Of a stretch of DNA of 23,952 nt, positions 1 through 7,681 are shown in pieces. Under the pieces are notes generated by a model. The model was not told the origin of the DNA. It searched no databases and worked only from the letters and a program-made list of their open reading frames with translations. Position 1 is the first letter of the stretch. Each line of letters begins with the position of its first letter. The translations under genes and the position numbers were made by a program. The stretch comes from CAZWCX01 sp964632945 (GTDB lineage: Bacteria > Planctomycetota > MHYJ01 > WSZJ01 > CAZWCX01), in assembly GCA_964632945.1 (NCBI GenBank), contig CAZWCX010000112.1:1-23952 (forward strand), read 5' to 3'.

Positions 1-57
1 TCGTCGGGCGCGAAAATCGCCTCGGCCGAACCTAGGATCTCAAGATTGAAGACCCAC
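1..57 (+). repeat. 57-bp dispersed/inverted repeat, copy A (cut by window start)
   Basis: This stretch matches the minus strand of 11453-11397 at 48 of 57 positions with no gaps. The longest identical blocks are 16 bp (17-32, containing the palindrome TCGGCCGA at 22-29) and 10 bp (ATCTCAAGAT, 37-46). Similarity starts at the first base, so the element probably extends further left. Read in frame 1, both copies encode a related short peptide (A...ASAEP.ISR..TH), with several differences synonymous or conservative. A decayed coding remnant is therefore possible, as is an intergenic repeat. Frame 1 ends in TAG at 58-60. Identity was counted by hand; function is unknown. Confidence 0.75.
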
Positions 58-60
58 TAG

Positions 61-239
61 GCACCTCGTGGCACTCTCGAGTAGCGGTGAGCGTCTTCGT
101 TCATGCCACGATCTCAGCCAGAATATCTGGGAGCATGTCGGTTCTCCTGGTGGCTCCAGACGGAATGCTCCGTCGCGCCATGTTGACCTCCGATCGACCA
201 CGCTCGCGGTCGGAAATGCCACCGATTCCGATATGGCAT
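61..239. other. non-coding stretch left of first gene, no gene supported
   Basis: No convincing gene lies here. The short frames on both strands give low-complexity, non-conserved-looking peptides, and base composition is less GC-rich than in the genes. A small hairpin-capable palindrome (CCAGA-ATA-TCTGG, 118-130) is visible but has no clear role. The stretch most likely is upstream regulatory DNA of the HTH-EIIA gene or decayed sequence next to repeat copy A. Confidence 0.5.
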
Positions 240-284
240 TTGACAACAGTGTACACATCCATTATGTTGTCCATTGTTGTCCAT
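240..284 (+). promoter_or_regulatory. sigma70-like promoter with palindrome and tandem 10-bp repeats upstream of the HTH-EIIA gene
   Basis: A perfect TTGACA -35 box (240-245), a 17-bp spacer and TATGTT (263-268, 4 of 6 consensus) form a good promoter, with an expected start near 275 and a leader of about 34 nt to the ATG at 309. The spacer carries the 8-bp palindrome GTGTACAC (249-256). Two exact adjacent copies of TGTTGTCCAT (265-274 and 275-284) run over the -10 box and start site. This layout suits repression by a DNA-binding protein, and the HTH protein encoded just downstream is the obvious candidate (inference). Confidence 0.65.
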
Positions 285-308
285 CACATGTCATGAAAGT
301 CCGCTGCC

Positions 309-1010
309 ATGCAGCTCACCGTTCGCGACGCCGCACGACTCCTGAGCGTGTCCGAGAAGACCATTTATCGATGGATCGGGCAGGGGAGCATTCCCGCATA
401 TCGCGTTCAGGAGCAGTATCGCTTCAATCGAGCCGAGTTGCTGGAGTGGGCGACAGCGAAGAAGATCCAGGTCTCACCGGAGATCTTCTCTGAGCCCGAG
501 GCCGAATCCCAACCCCTTCCCGCGTTGGCCGACGCGCTCGAGGCCGGAGGGATCTTCTACCGGGTTGGAGGAGAGGATCGGAGGTCGGTGCTCCTGGCCA
601 TGGTCCAGTTGCTGCGGTTGCCCGACGAGGTGGATCGGGTGTTCCTTCATCAGGTCCTGCTGGCCCGGGAAGCGCTGGGTTCCACGGGGATCGGGGATGG
701 GATTGCGATTCCCCATGTGCGCACGCCGATCGTCCTGCACGTCCATCGTGCGATGATCACGTTGTGTTTCCTCGAGCGTGCGATCGATTTCCAGGCCGTG
801 GACGGGAAGCCGGTGCACACGCTCTTTTCGATGGTCAGTCCGACCATGCGAGGGCACCTCCACCTGTTGTCTCGTCTTGCGCATTGTCTGCGCAATCCCG
901 GATTTCGCGATGTGGTCCTGAAACAGGCTTCGCGGGAAGAGATCTTTGCGGCGGCGCGGCAGGTCGAGGCGGAGATGCCCTCCGCTTCAGCGGCGGATCG
1001 GCGGGAGTGA
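309..1010 (+). CDS. HTH (excisionase/MerR-like) - PTS EIIA (fructose/nitrogen type) fusion regulator
   Basis: The 233-aa protein begins with a helix-turn-helix of the excisionase/MerR-like type (about residues 1-50; TVRDAARLLSVSEKTIYRWI, then an RFNRAELLEW wing). After a linker comes a PTS EIIA type-2 domain (about 72-222) with the phosphorylatable histidine in GIAIPH (His136) and a second conserved-looking stretch, HLHLLSRLA (183-191). EIIA-Ntr domains accept phosphate on this histidine from NPr/HPr, so DNA binding may respond to phosphotransferase state. EI and HPr genes are not in the window. The stop is 9 bp before hyfB, so this gene probably leads the Ehr operon. The upstream promoter carries operator-like repeats, suggesting autoregulation. 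Domain identity is clear; the target genes are inferred. Confidence 0.88.
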   Translation: MQLTVRDAARLLSVSEKTIYRWIGQGSIPAYRVQEQYRFNRAELLEWATAKKIQVSPEIFSEPEAESQPLPALADALEAGGIFYRVGGEDRRSVLLAMVQLLRLPDEVDRVFLHQVLLAREALGSTGIGDGIAIPHVRTPIVLHVHRAMITLCFLERAIDFQAVDGKPVHTLFSMVSPTMRGHLHLLSRLAHCLRNPGFRDVVLKQASREEIFAAARQVEAEMPSASAADRRE

Positions 1011-1019
1011 CGGATCGTC

Positions 1020-3011
1020 ATGGGCATCCCATTTCTGCTTGGCGGGGGCGGGGTCCTGTTGGCCGGAGGGATTTTCGCGCTGCTGGTTTCCCGATGGCGC
1101 GGGTGGTCGAACCGGATCGGTCCCCTCGGGGCGGTGATCGGCAGCTTGCTGGCTCTGCCCGGCCCTCTGGCAGTTCTCTTTGGGGAGGAAACGGCATCGA
1201 TACGGGCCGTGTGGCAAGTCCCGTATGGTTCGTTCCATCTGGAGATCGATCCGCTTACGGCGTGGTTCCTGGCGCCGATCCTGGGGATGTCGGCGCTGGC
1301 CGCGATGTACGGCCGGGGGTATCTGTCGGGTGCGGCTCCGGGTCGTTCGTCGGGCGCGCATTGGTTCTTCTTCAACCTGCTGGTGGTCTCGATGATGGGG
1401 GTCGTTACGGCTCGCAACGGTGTGCTGTTTCTCGTGGCCTGGGAGGGGATGTCGCTTGCCTCCTACTTCCTGGTCGTACACGAGGTGGACGACGAGCGGG
1501 TGCGGGCGGCGGGATGGATGTATTGGGTGGCGTCGCACCTCGGCGCGGCATGCCTGCTGGCCATGTTCGCCTGGCTGGGGCGGGGGAGCGGCACGCTGGA
1601 CTTTTCCGCCTTGGCGCAATCGGGGCGGTCGGCGCAGGCCGCCGGTGCGGCGTTCCTGCTCGGACTGGTGGGGTTTGGGACGAAGGCGGGCCTGGTTCCG
1701 TTTCACGTCTGGCTGCCGGAGGCGCATCCCGCGGCACCGAGTCACGTCTCGGCGCTGATGTCGGCGGTGATGATCAAGACTGGTGTGTACGGGATCCTGC
1801 GTCTGCTCATGCTCTTGGGCGCGCCGCCGGCCTGGTGGGGTTGGGTGCTGGTGGGCGTGGGGGGGGTGTCGGGCGTCGGCGGCATTCTACTCGCCCTCGG
1901 CCAACGCGATTTGAAGCGGATGCTCGCGTACAGCAGCGTGGAGAACGTGGGCATCATCCTGCTCGGTGTCGGGCTCGGGGTGCTCGGCCGGAGCATTGGA
2001 TCGGCGGTGTTGGCGACGTTGGGCATGGCGGGCGCCTTGCTGCACGTGCTCAATCATGCCCTGATGAAGGGGATGCTGTTCTTTTGCGCCGGGGCGATCC
2101 TGCACGCCACGGGGATCCGCGACCTCGACCGTCTCGGGGGGCTGTCCCGGCGTTTCCCGCTCGTGGGTGCGTCGTTCCTGATCGGGGCGGCGGCGATCTC
2201 CGGGCTGCCGCCGCTGAACGCCTTCGCGGGGGAGTTCCTGATTTTCCTGTGCGCCTTCGGGGCGGTGGCGAATGGGGCGCTTTCGGCGGCGGTCCCGGCG
2301 GGGGCGGCGATGGCCGGATTGGCGCTGATGAGCGGCCTGGCGGCGGCCTGCTTCACCCAGGCCTACGGGACCCTCTTTCTCGGGACCCCGCGCGAATCGG
2401 ACGCATCGACGGGGCATGCGCCGTCCGCGGGCATGAAACTCCCGCTTGCGATCCTGGCGGCGGCCTGCGTCCTGGCGGGCCTCGCGGCGCCCGGGTTGGT
2501 CAAGCTCGCCGGACCGGCCGTGGTCGGAGCGGCCGGGCTGACCGGGGAGTCCGCGGACGCCTGCCTCGCTGCGGCGATCGGTCCGCTCCGCTCGGTCGTT
2601 TTCTGCGCCGCGCTGCTCCTCCTCCTCTCCGCCGGCGTGGCCGCCCTGCGCGCGCGTCTGCTCGCCGGACGAACCGTGACCGCCGGCCCCACCTGGGATT
2701 GCGGATACGCCGCGCCGACTCGACGAATGCAATACGGCGCCTCCTCCTTTACCCAGCCGCTCACCCAGCTCTTCCGGCCGGTGCTCCGCACCCTGGTCCA
2801 CGTGAAGGCGCCCCGGGGGAGCTTTCCGGAACCCGGTTCCGTCGCGACCGCCACGTCGGATATTGCCCGGGAATGGGGCTACGCTCCGCTCTTTCGCGGG
2901 ATCGCCTTCACACTGTCCCGGCTGCGCTGGCTGCAGCACGGCAGTCTGCACCTTTACCTGCTCTACCTCGCGGTGACGCTGCTCCTCCTGCTGCTCTGGA
3001 AGCTGGGATGA
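1020..3011 (+). CDS. hyfB: Ehr/hydrogenase-4 component B-like antiporter subunit (NuoL family)
   Basis: This 663-aa polytopic membrane protein is a proton/ion-channel subunit of the NuoL/MrpA-like family. Conserved features include the glutamate in WEGMS (Glu142), the lysine in FGTKAGLVPFHVWLPEAHP (Lys222), and NHALMKGMLFF (343-355, Lys350). Charged residues like these form the proton path in complex I. The C-terminal segment with DCGY...RMQY (around residues 560-575) is typical of HyfB/HycC rather than NuoL, and the long NuoL lateral helix cannot be judged by eye. The gene starts 9 bp after the HTH-EIIA stop and is followed by hyfC after 4 bp. It is one of only two antiporter-like subunits encoded here. 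Confidence 0.93.
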   Translation: MGIPFLLGGGGVLLAGGIFALLVSRWRGWSNRIGPLGAVIGSLLALPGPLAVLFGEETASIRAVWQVPYGSFHLEIDPLTAWFLAPILGMSALAAMYGRGYLSGAAPGRSSGAHWFFFNLLVVSMMGVVTARNGVLFLVAWEGMSLASYFLVVHEVDDERVRAAGWMYWVASHLGAACLLAMFAWLGRGSGTLDFSALAQSGRSAQAAGAAFLLGLVGFGTKAGLVPFHVWLPEAHPAAPSHVSALMSAVMIKTGVYGILRLLMLLGAPPAWWGWVLVGVGGVSGVGGILLALGQRDLKRMLAYSSVENVGIILLGVGLGVLGRSIGSAVLATLGMAGALLHVLNHALMKGMLFFCAGAILHATGIRDLDRLGGLSRRFPLVGASFLIGAAAISGLPPLNAFAGEFLIFLCAFGAVANGALSAAVPAGAAMAGLALMSGLAAACFTQAYGTLFLGTPRESDASTGHAPSAGMKLPLAILAAACVLAGLAAPGLVKLAGPAVVGAAGLTGESADACLAAAIGPLRSVVFCAALLLLLSAGVAALRARLLAGRTVTAGPTWDCGYAAPTRRMQYGASSFTQPLTQLFRPVLRTLVHVKAPRGSFPEPGSVATATSDIAREWGYAPLFRGIAFTLSRLRWLQHGSLHLYLLYLAVTLLLLLLWKLG

Positions 3012-3015
3012 CGTC

Positions 3016-3918
3016 ATGAGCCTGATCTCGCTTCTGCTCGGACTCGCGCTGGCGCCCTTGATGCCGGGACTGATCCAGCGCACGAAGGCCCGCCTGGCCG
3101 GGCGGGTCGGTCCGCCCCTGCTGCAGACCTGGCGGGACATCTGGAAGCTGCTCCACAAGGGGGCCGTTTACAGCCACACGACCACCTGGGTCTTCCGGGC
3201 AGGGCCCACCGTGGGTCTGGCCGCAACGCTCACGGCGCTGGCGCTCGTGCCTTCCGGCGGGGTGTCCGCGCCGATCGCGTTCGCCGGCGACGTCATCGTG
3301 CTCGCCGCTTTGCTCGGCCTGGTGCGATTCCTGACCGTGCTCGCCGCCCTGGACACGGGTTCCGCGTTCGAGGGAATGGGGGCGAGCCGGGAAGTCCAGT
3401 TTTCCGCCCTGGCCGAACCGGCGCTCTATCTGTCGCTCGCGGTCGTCGCACGGGCGACGGGGGAGACGAGCCTCTCGACGATGGTGGCGGGTCTCACGCC
3501 CGGCACCTGGGCCGGCGCCGCGCCATCGATGCTGCTGGCGGGCGGCGCCCTGTTCGTGGTCTTCCTTGCCGAAAATGCGCGTGTGCCCGTAGACGACCCC
3601 AACACTCATTTGGAATTGACGATGATTCACGAGGTGATGATCCTCGACCATGGCGGCCCGGACCTAGCCCTCATTCTCTACGGCGCAGCCGTGAAGATGT
3701 GGATCCTCGGATCCCTTCTGGTCGGATTGGCGCTCCCTCTGCGCACCGGAATTGCGATCCCGGACCTCGTCCTTCACCTCGGCGGCATGTTCGTGCTCGC
3801 CGTCGGGGTCGGAGTCGTGGAATCGAACATGGCCCGGTTGCGGCTGCTGCGACTGCCCCAGCTCCTGGTTGGTGCGGGGTCGCTGGCGGCGGTCGGTCTC
3901 TTGCTCCTGTTGAGGTAG
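3016..3918 (+). CDS. hyfC: Ehr/hydrogenase-4 component C-like subunit (NuoH family)
   Basis: This 300-aa membrane protein belongs to the NuoH/HyfC/HycD family, which links the hydrophilic module to the ion channels. Family motifs are GRVGPPLLQTWRDIWKLLHK (residues 30-49), the loop GSAFEGMGASRE, and the highly typical ENARVPVDDPNTHLELTMIH in the second half. The acidic residues of these loops line the quinone/E-channel region in complex I. Length fits HyfC/HycD. The ATG lies 4 bp after the hyfB stop, and hyfE starts 4 bp after its own stop, so translation is probably coupled. Confidence 0.93.
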   Translation: MSLISLLLGLALAPLMPGLIQRTKARLAGRVGPPLLQTWRDIWKLLHKGAVYSHTTTWVFRAGPTVGLAATLTALALVPSGGVSAPIAFAGDVIVLAALLGLVRFLTVLAALDTGSAFEGMGASREVQFSALAEPALYLSLAVVARATGETSLSTMVAGLTPGTWAGAAPSMLLAGGALFVVFLAENARVPVDDPNTHLELTMIHEVMILDHGGPDLALILYGAAVKMWILGSLLVGLALPLRTGIAIPDLVLHLGGMFVLAVGVGVVESNMARLRLLRLPQLLVGAGSLAAVGLLLLLR

Positions 3919-3922
3919 CCAC

Positions 3923-4576
3923 GTGGGCGCATTCCTGGACCTGCTCCTGGTCGCCGTGGCCTTGACCAACCTCATGATCCTGGGCGCGAGCCGCCTGGGA
4001 AGTGCCATTCGTCTGGTGGCGATTCAGGGGGTGCTGCTCGGCCTCCTGCCGATCCTCGGATCGGCCGATGGCCTCCACCTGCGCGCGTGGCTGCTCGCCA
4101 TGGCGGCGATGACCTTGAAAGGGTGGGGATTCCCCTGGATGCTGTCGCGCGCCATGCGCGAGGCGGAGGTCCGGCGCGAACTCGAGCCCTACGTGGGATT
4201 CACCGGGTCGATCCTGGTCGGTCTCCTGCTCGCCGCGGTGTCGTTCGCGCTGGCGGCCCGGCTCCCTCACCTCGTCGCCGACCGATCTCCCCTGTTCGCC
4301 CCCATGGCGCTCTTCACCATGTTCTCCGGGTTCTTCATGCTGGTGTGTCGCGTCAAGGCGATCACTCAGGTGCTCGGGTACCTGATGCTCGAGAACGGGA
4401 TCTACATCTTCGGCGTCGCCATCGCGGCCGAGCAGCCGTTTCTGGTGGAGATGGGGATGCTGCTCGACGCCTTTGTGGCCGTGTTCGTGATGGGGATCAC
4501 GCTCTTCCACATCCGGCGGACATTCGACCACATGGACACGGATCGGTTGTCGACTCTGAAAGACTGGTCGGGCTAG
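3923..4576 (+). CDS. hyfE: Ehr/hydrogenase-4 component E-like membrane subunit (NuoK/MrpC-related)
   Basis: The 217-aa protein starts at GTG 3923, four bases after the hyfC stop. It is a small hydrophobic protein with about six membrane segments. The second half contains MVCRVKAITQVLGYLMLENG in the membrane (around residues 133-152), matching the conserved buried glutamate arrangement of HyfE/NuoK/MrpC-like subunits. The C-terminal segment ending HIRRTFDHMDTD is typical of HyfE. It is longer than NuoK and has the usual HyfE length. Position between hyfC and hyfF is the standard order in Hyf-like and Ehr clusters. Confidence 0.88.
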   Translation: MGAFLDLLLVAVALTNLMILGASRLGSAIRLVAIQGVLLGLLPILGSADGLHLRAWLLAMAAMTLKGWGFPWMLSRAMREAEVRRELEPYVGFTGSILVGLLLAAVSFALAARLPHLVADRSPLFAPMALFTMFSGFFMLVCRVKAITQVLGYLMLENGIYIFGVAIAAEQPFLVEMGMLLDAFVAVFVMGITLFHIRRTFDHMDTDRLSTLKDWSG

Positions 4577-4651
4577 GCGTCGGGGAGGCGCGGGCCGCGC
4601 GAGGGGCCCGATTCACGCCTGCCCGACCGTGCCGGTTGCGGGGGAAAACCC

Positions 4652-6130
4652 GTGTTGACTCTGTCGATGATCCTGATCCCGGCCCTCGGCGGGTTGGGGG
4701 CGCTGCTCATCCGGGCGGACGCGCCGCGCCGGGCCCTGCTCGTGGCGACCGCGGTCATCCACACGGGGCTGACGGCGATCGCCTGGCAGGTCCGGCCCGA
4801 CCCGCTGCCGGGCGGGTGGATCGCGTTCGACGCCGCCGGTTTGTATTTCGTCAGCATCACGAGCCTCCTCTACCTGGCGGGATCGTTCTACGCGGTTGCC
4901 TTCCTTCGGCGGCAGGTCGGCCCGGGGGGGACGGTCGCGGTGGAGACGGGGATGCTGTTCTCGCACCGCCGGGAGGCGGGCTTCACGGCCTGCCTCCTGT
5001 TCCTGCTGTCGACCATGACGCTCGCCGCGGCCGCCCAGCACTTCGGGCTCTTGTGGGTGGCGGTCGAGGGCGGCACGCTGGCGGGCGCGCCGTTGATCTT
5101 CTTCACCCGCAGCCGGCGCTCGCTGGAGGCGACCTGGAAGTACCTCGTGCTCTGTTCCGTGGGCGTTGCGTTGGCCCTCCTGGGCACCTTCTTCCTGGCC
5201 GCGGCGGTCTCTCACGTTCGGCACGAGACCGCGCTGACCGTCCGGGCCCTCGTCCAGGACGCGGCGCGTCTGGACGCGACCTGGCTGAAGGCCGCCTTCC
5301 TGTTCTTCCTGGTCGGCTACGGGTCCAAGATGGGACTCGCGCCGATGCACTCCTGGCTTCCCGACGCCTACGCGGAGGCCCCTTCCGTGGTTTCCGCGCT
5401 TCTCTCGGGGGCGCTGGCGAACTGCTCCTTCCTGGGACTCCTGCGCGCGCAGCAGGTCTGCCTTGCGGCGGGAGTCGGCTCCTTCGGCGGGGACCTGCTC
5501 GTCCTCTTCGGGCTCGTGTCGATGGCCGTGGCGGCCGTGTTCCTCCTCGGGCAGTCCGATTACAAGCGCATGCTCGCCTACTCGAGCATCGAGCACATGG
5601 GGATCCTCGCGCTCGGCGTAGGGGTGGGCGGCGCGGCCGTCTACGGCGCGATGCTGCATGCGTTGGCCAGCTCGCTCTCGAAGGGGATGCTCTTTTTCCT
5701 CTCGGGCAACATCGTGGCCGCCTACCGCACGCGCGCCTCCGCCGAGGTCCAGGGAATGCTGCGCGTCCTGCCGATCACCGGGACGCTGTGGGTCGCAGGA
5801 CTGCTGGCGGTCACGGGTTCGCCGCCGTTCGGTTCGTTCCTGAGCGAGTTCACCATTCTCAAAGGCGTGCTCGATCAGGGCAGGGGATGGACGGCGGCGG
5901 CCTATCTGGGTTCGCTGGCCGTCATCTTCGTCGCCATGGCCACGCCCGTGCTTCGCATGGCCCAGCCGGCCTCCGTCCCGGGAGCCGGGGAGCCGCGGGG
6001 AGACGAACCGTGGCTTTCGGTGGTTCCGCCCGCGCTGCTCGGGGTGATCCTGTTGTGGCTCGGGATATGGATGCCGCAAGGGATGGACCGGGCGTTGCGC
6101 GAGATTTCGCGCGCATTGGGGGGGGCGTGA
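4652..6130 (+). CDS. hyfF: Ehr/hydrogenase-4 component F-like antiporter subunit (NuoM/NuoN family)
   Basis: The 492-aa polytopic membrane protein is a second ion-translocating antiporter-like subunit. The motifs WVAVEGGTLAGAPLIFF (Glu139), GYGSKMGLAPMHSWLPDAY (Lys226) and SSLSKGMLFF (Lys344) carry the charged channel residues. The best start is GTG at 4652, following a GGGGGAAAA stretch; in-frame alternatives nearby leave minor uncertainty. A 75-bp GC-rich gap, able to form a short CGGGCC/GGCCCG hairpin, separates it from hyfE and is the longest gap in the cluster. Its TGA shares one base with the hyfG ATG (TGATG at 6128-6132). HyfD and HyfF are paralogues, so the letter is by position and length. 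Confidence 0.88.
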   Translation: MLTLSMILIPALGGLGALLIRADAPRRALLVATAVIHTGLTAIAWQVRPDPLPGGWIAFDAAGLYFVSITSLLYLAGSFYAVAFLRRQVGPGGTVAVETGMLFSHRREAGFTACLLFLLSTMTLAAAAQHFGLLWVAVEGGTLAGAPLIFFTRSRRSLEATWKYLVLCSVGVALALLGTFFLAAAVSHVRHETALTVRALVQDAARLDATWLKAAFLFFLVGYGSKMGLAPMHSWLPDAYAEAPSVVSALLSGALANCSFLGLLRAQQVCLAAGVGSFGGDLLVLFGLVSMAVAAVFLLGQSDYKRMLAYSSIEHMGILALGVGVGGAAVYGAMLHALASSLSKGMLFFLSGNIVAAYRTRASAEVQGMLRVLPITGTLWVAGLLAVTGSPPFGSFLSEFTILKGVLDQGRGWTAAAYLGSLAVIFVAMATPVLRMAQPASVPGAGEPRGDEPWLSVVPPALLGVILLWLGIWMPQGMDRALREISRALGGA

Positions 6131-7653
6131 TGGGACCGCACCAACCAAGTTGGATCCGAAACGGAGCCGCCATTCCCCTGGCATATGTACCGCGGCTCGA
6201 GGAGGGTGAATTTCGGCGGGGCGTGATCGGCGCGGTGGACGAGGGGGCCCGGGTGGCCGCGCTGTTCGGGGATCGCCGCGCCGGAGACGGCGCGCGGCTC
6301 TATGCCGTGCTCGCGCACGACGCCCGTGGTCTGCTCTCGGTGACGTGCACCGAGGTCGGCGAGTCCTATCGCGCGCTGACCCCCGATTGTCCCGAGGCGC
6401 ATCTTTTCGAGCGCGAGATCGCGGAGCAGTGGGGGATTCGTCCGGAAGGGCATCCCTGGCTGAAGCCGGTCCGCTTCCATGCCTCCGCCCGGCTGGGGAA
6501 GGACGCGTGGGGACGGGCCGCGGGAGAAGCGATCGATCCTGCGGTCACCGACTTTTATCGCATGGAGGGTCCGGAGGCGCACGAGGTGGCCGTTGGTCCC
6601 GTGCACGCCGGGGTGATCGAGCCCGGTCACTTCCGGTTCCAGTGTCACGGGGAGGACGTCTTCCATCTCGAGATCTCGCTCGGCTACCAGCACCGGGGTG
6701 TGGAGCGGCGCCTTTCCGGCGGGCCCGACCGAAGGTCGCTGCACTACGCGGAGACGCTCGCAGGCGACACCACGATCGGTCACGCGACGGCTTACTGCCA
6801 GGCCGTGGAGGCGCTGGCGGGGGTCGCCGTGCCCGCGCGCGCTCACGCGCTGCGCGCCGTCGCCCTGGAGCTCGAGCGGTTGGCGAATCACACCGGCGAC
6901 CTCGGCGCCCTGGCCCACGACGTGGCCTTTCTTCCCACCGCTTCCTTCTGCGGCCGCTTGCGCGGCGACTTTCTCAATCTGACCGCCGAGCTGTGCGGGA
7001 ACCGGTTCGGGCGCGCGATGCTGCGACCGGGAGGAGTCGGCTTCGACCTCGATCCGGCGGCCTGCTCCCGGATCGATGAGCGGATCCGCGCCGCGCTGTG
7101 CGACGTCGAGGAGGCGGCTCGCCTCCTGTGGGAAAGCCCTTCGGTTCAGGCCCGGTTCGAGGACACCGGTCGCGTGCCGATGGACGTCTGCCTGGAACTG
7201 GGGCTGGTGGGGCCCGCCGCCCGCGCCTGCGGGGTCGACCGCGACGTGCGGCGGGATTTCCCCAGCGGGATCTACAGCGTCTCCCTCGTCCCGCTGGGCA
7301 CCTGGCACTCCGGCGATGTGTTCGCCCGGGCCTACGTTCGCAGTCAGGAGATCGTCCATTCCGTCCGTTTCGTCCGCGAGCAGCTCGCGTCGCTCCCGGC
7401 CGGACCGACTCGATGCGAGGTCGGCGCGCTTACCCCGGGGCTGTTGACGGTGTCGCTCGTCGAGGGCTGGCGCGGGGAGATTTGCCACGTGGCGATCACG
7501 GGGCCGGACGGGCGATTCTGCCGCTACAAGGTCGTCGATCCGTCCTTCCACAACTGGATGGGTCTGGCCATGGCCCTGAGAGACCAGCCGATCTCGGACT
7601 TTCCGCTGTGCAACAAGAGCTTCAACCTCTCCTACTGCGGGCACGACTTGTAG
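6130..7653 (+). CDS. hyfG: Ehr large subunit, HyfG-like NuoC-NuoD fusion lacking NiFe-centre cysteines
   Basis: The 507-aa protein joins an N-terminal NuoC-like domain (about 20-125, with HLFEREIAEQWGI at 91-103) to a NuoD/hydrogenase large-subunit domain. The group 4 motif GPVHAGVIEPGHFRF (156-170) and GYQHRGVE (185-192) are present. Where a hydrogenase has RxCGxCxxxH, this protein has ETLAGDTTIGHATAYC (208-223), so both N-terminal cysteines are gone. The C-terminal DPCxxCxxH/R is replaced by a DFPLCNKSFNLSYCGHDL ending (490-507), with only Cys494 and Cys503 in the wrong spacing. A NiFe site is therefore not expected. The protein matches Ehr-complex subunits of the kind encoded by the Mycobacterium Rv0082-Rv0087 cluster. 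The start overlaps the hyfF stop by one base; open frame further upstream is antisense or out-of-frame shadow over hyfE/hyfF. Confidence 0.9.
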   Translation: MGPHQPSWIRNGAAIPLAYVPRLEEGEFRRGVIGAVDEGARVAALFGDRRAGDGARLYAVLAHDARGLLSVTCTEVGESYRALTPDCPEAHLFEREIAEQWGIRPEGHPWLKPVRFHASARLGKDAWGRAAGEAIDPAVTDFYRMEGPEAHEVAVGPVHAGVIEPGHFRFQCHGEDVFHLEISLGYQHRGVERRLSGGPDRRSLHYAETLAGDTTIGHATAYCQAVEALAGVAVPARAHALRAVALELERLANHTGDLGALAHDVAFLPTASFCGRLRGDFLNLTAELCGNRFGRAMLRPGGVGFDLDPAACSRIDERIRAALCDVEEAARLLWESPSVQARFEDTGRVPMDVCLELGLVGPAARACGVDRDVRRDFPSGIYSVSLVPLGTWHSGDVFARAYVRSQEIVHSVRFVREQLASLPAGPTRCEVGALTPGLLTVSLVEGWRGEICHVAITGPDGRFCRYKVVDPSFHNWMGLAMALRDQPISDFPLCNKSFNLSYCGHDL

Positions 7654-7681
7654 CCCGTCCGGACCTTTCCAGGATCGCCCC

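Noticed and set aside
40..296. Short genes of about 70 codons at the left end, on both strands
   Set aside because: No ribosome binding site, no recognisable sequence, and they overlap the promoter and repeat; they are likely chance frames.
764..3019. Long plus-strand open frame (751 codons) overlapping the EIIA gene and hyfB
   Set aside because: It is an alternative frame of GC-rich coding DNA. Its product is arginine/glycine-rich without domains, while hyfB in another frame has clear NuoL motifs.
4087..7653. 1188-codon open frame suggesting a giant fusion protein ending in HyfG
   Set aside because: Only the part from ATG 6130 matches NuoC/NuoD sequence. Upstream, the same frame is a low-complexity shadow of hyfE and hyfF.
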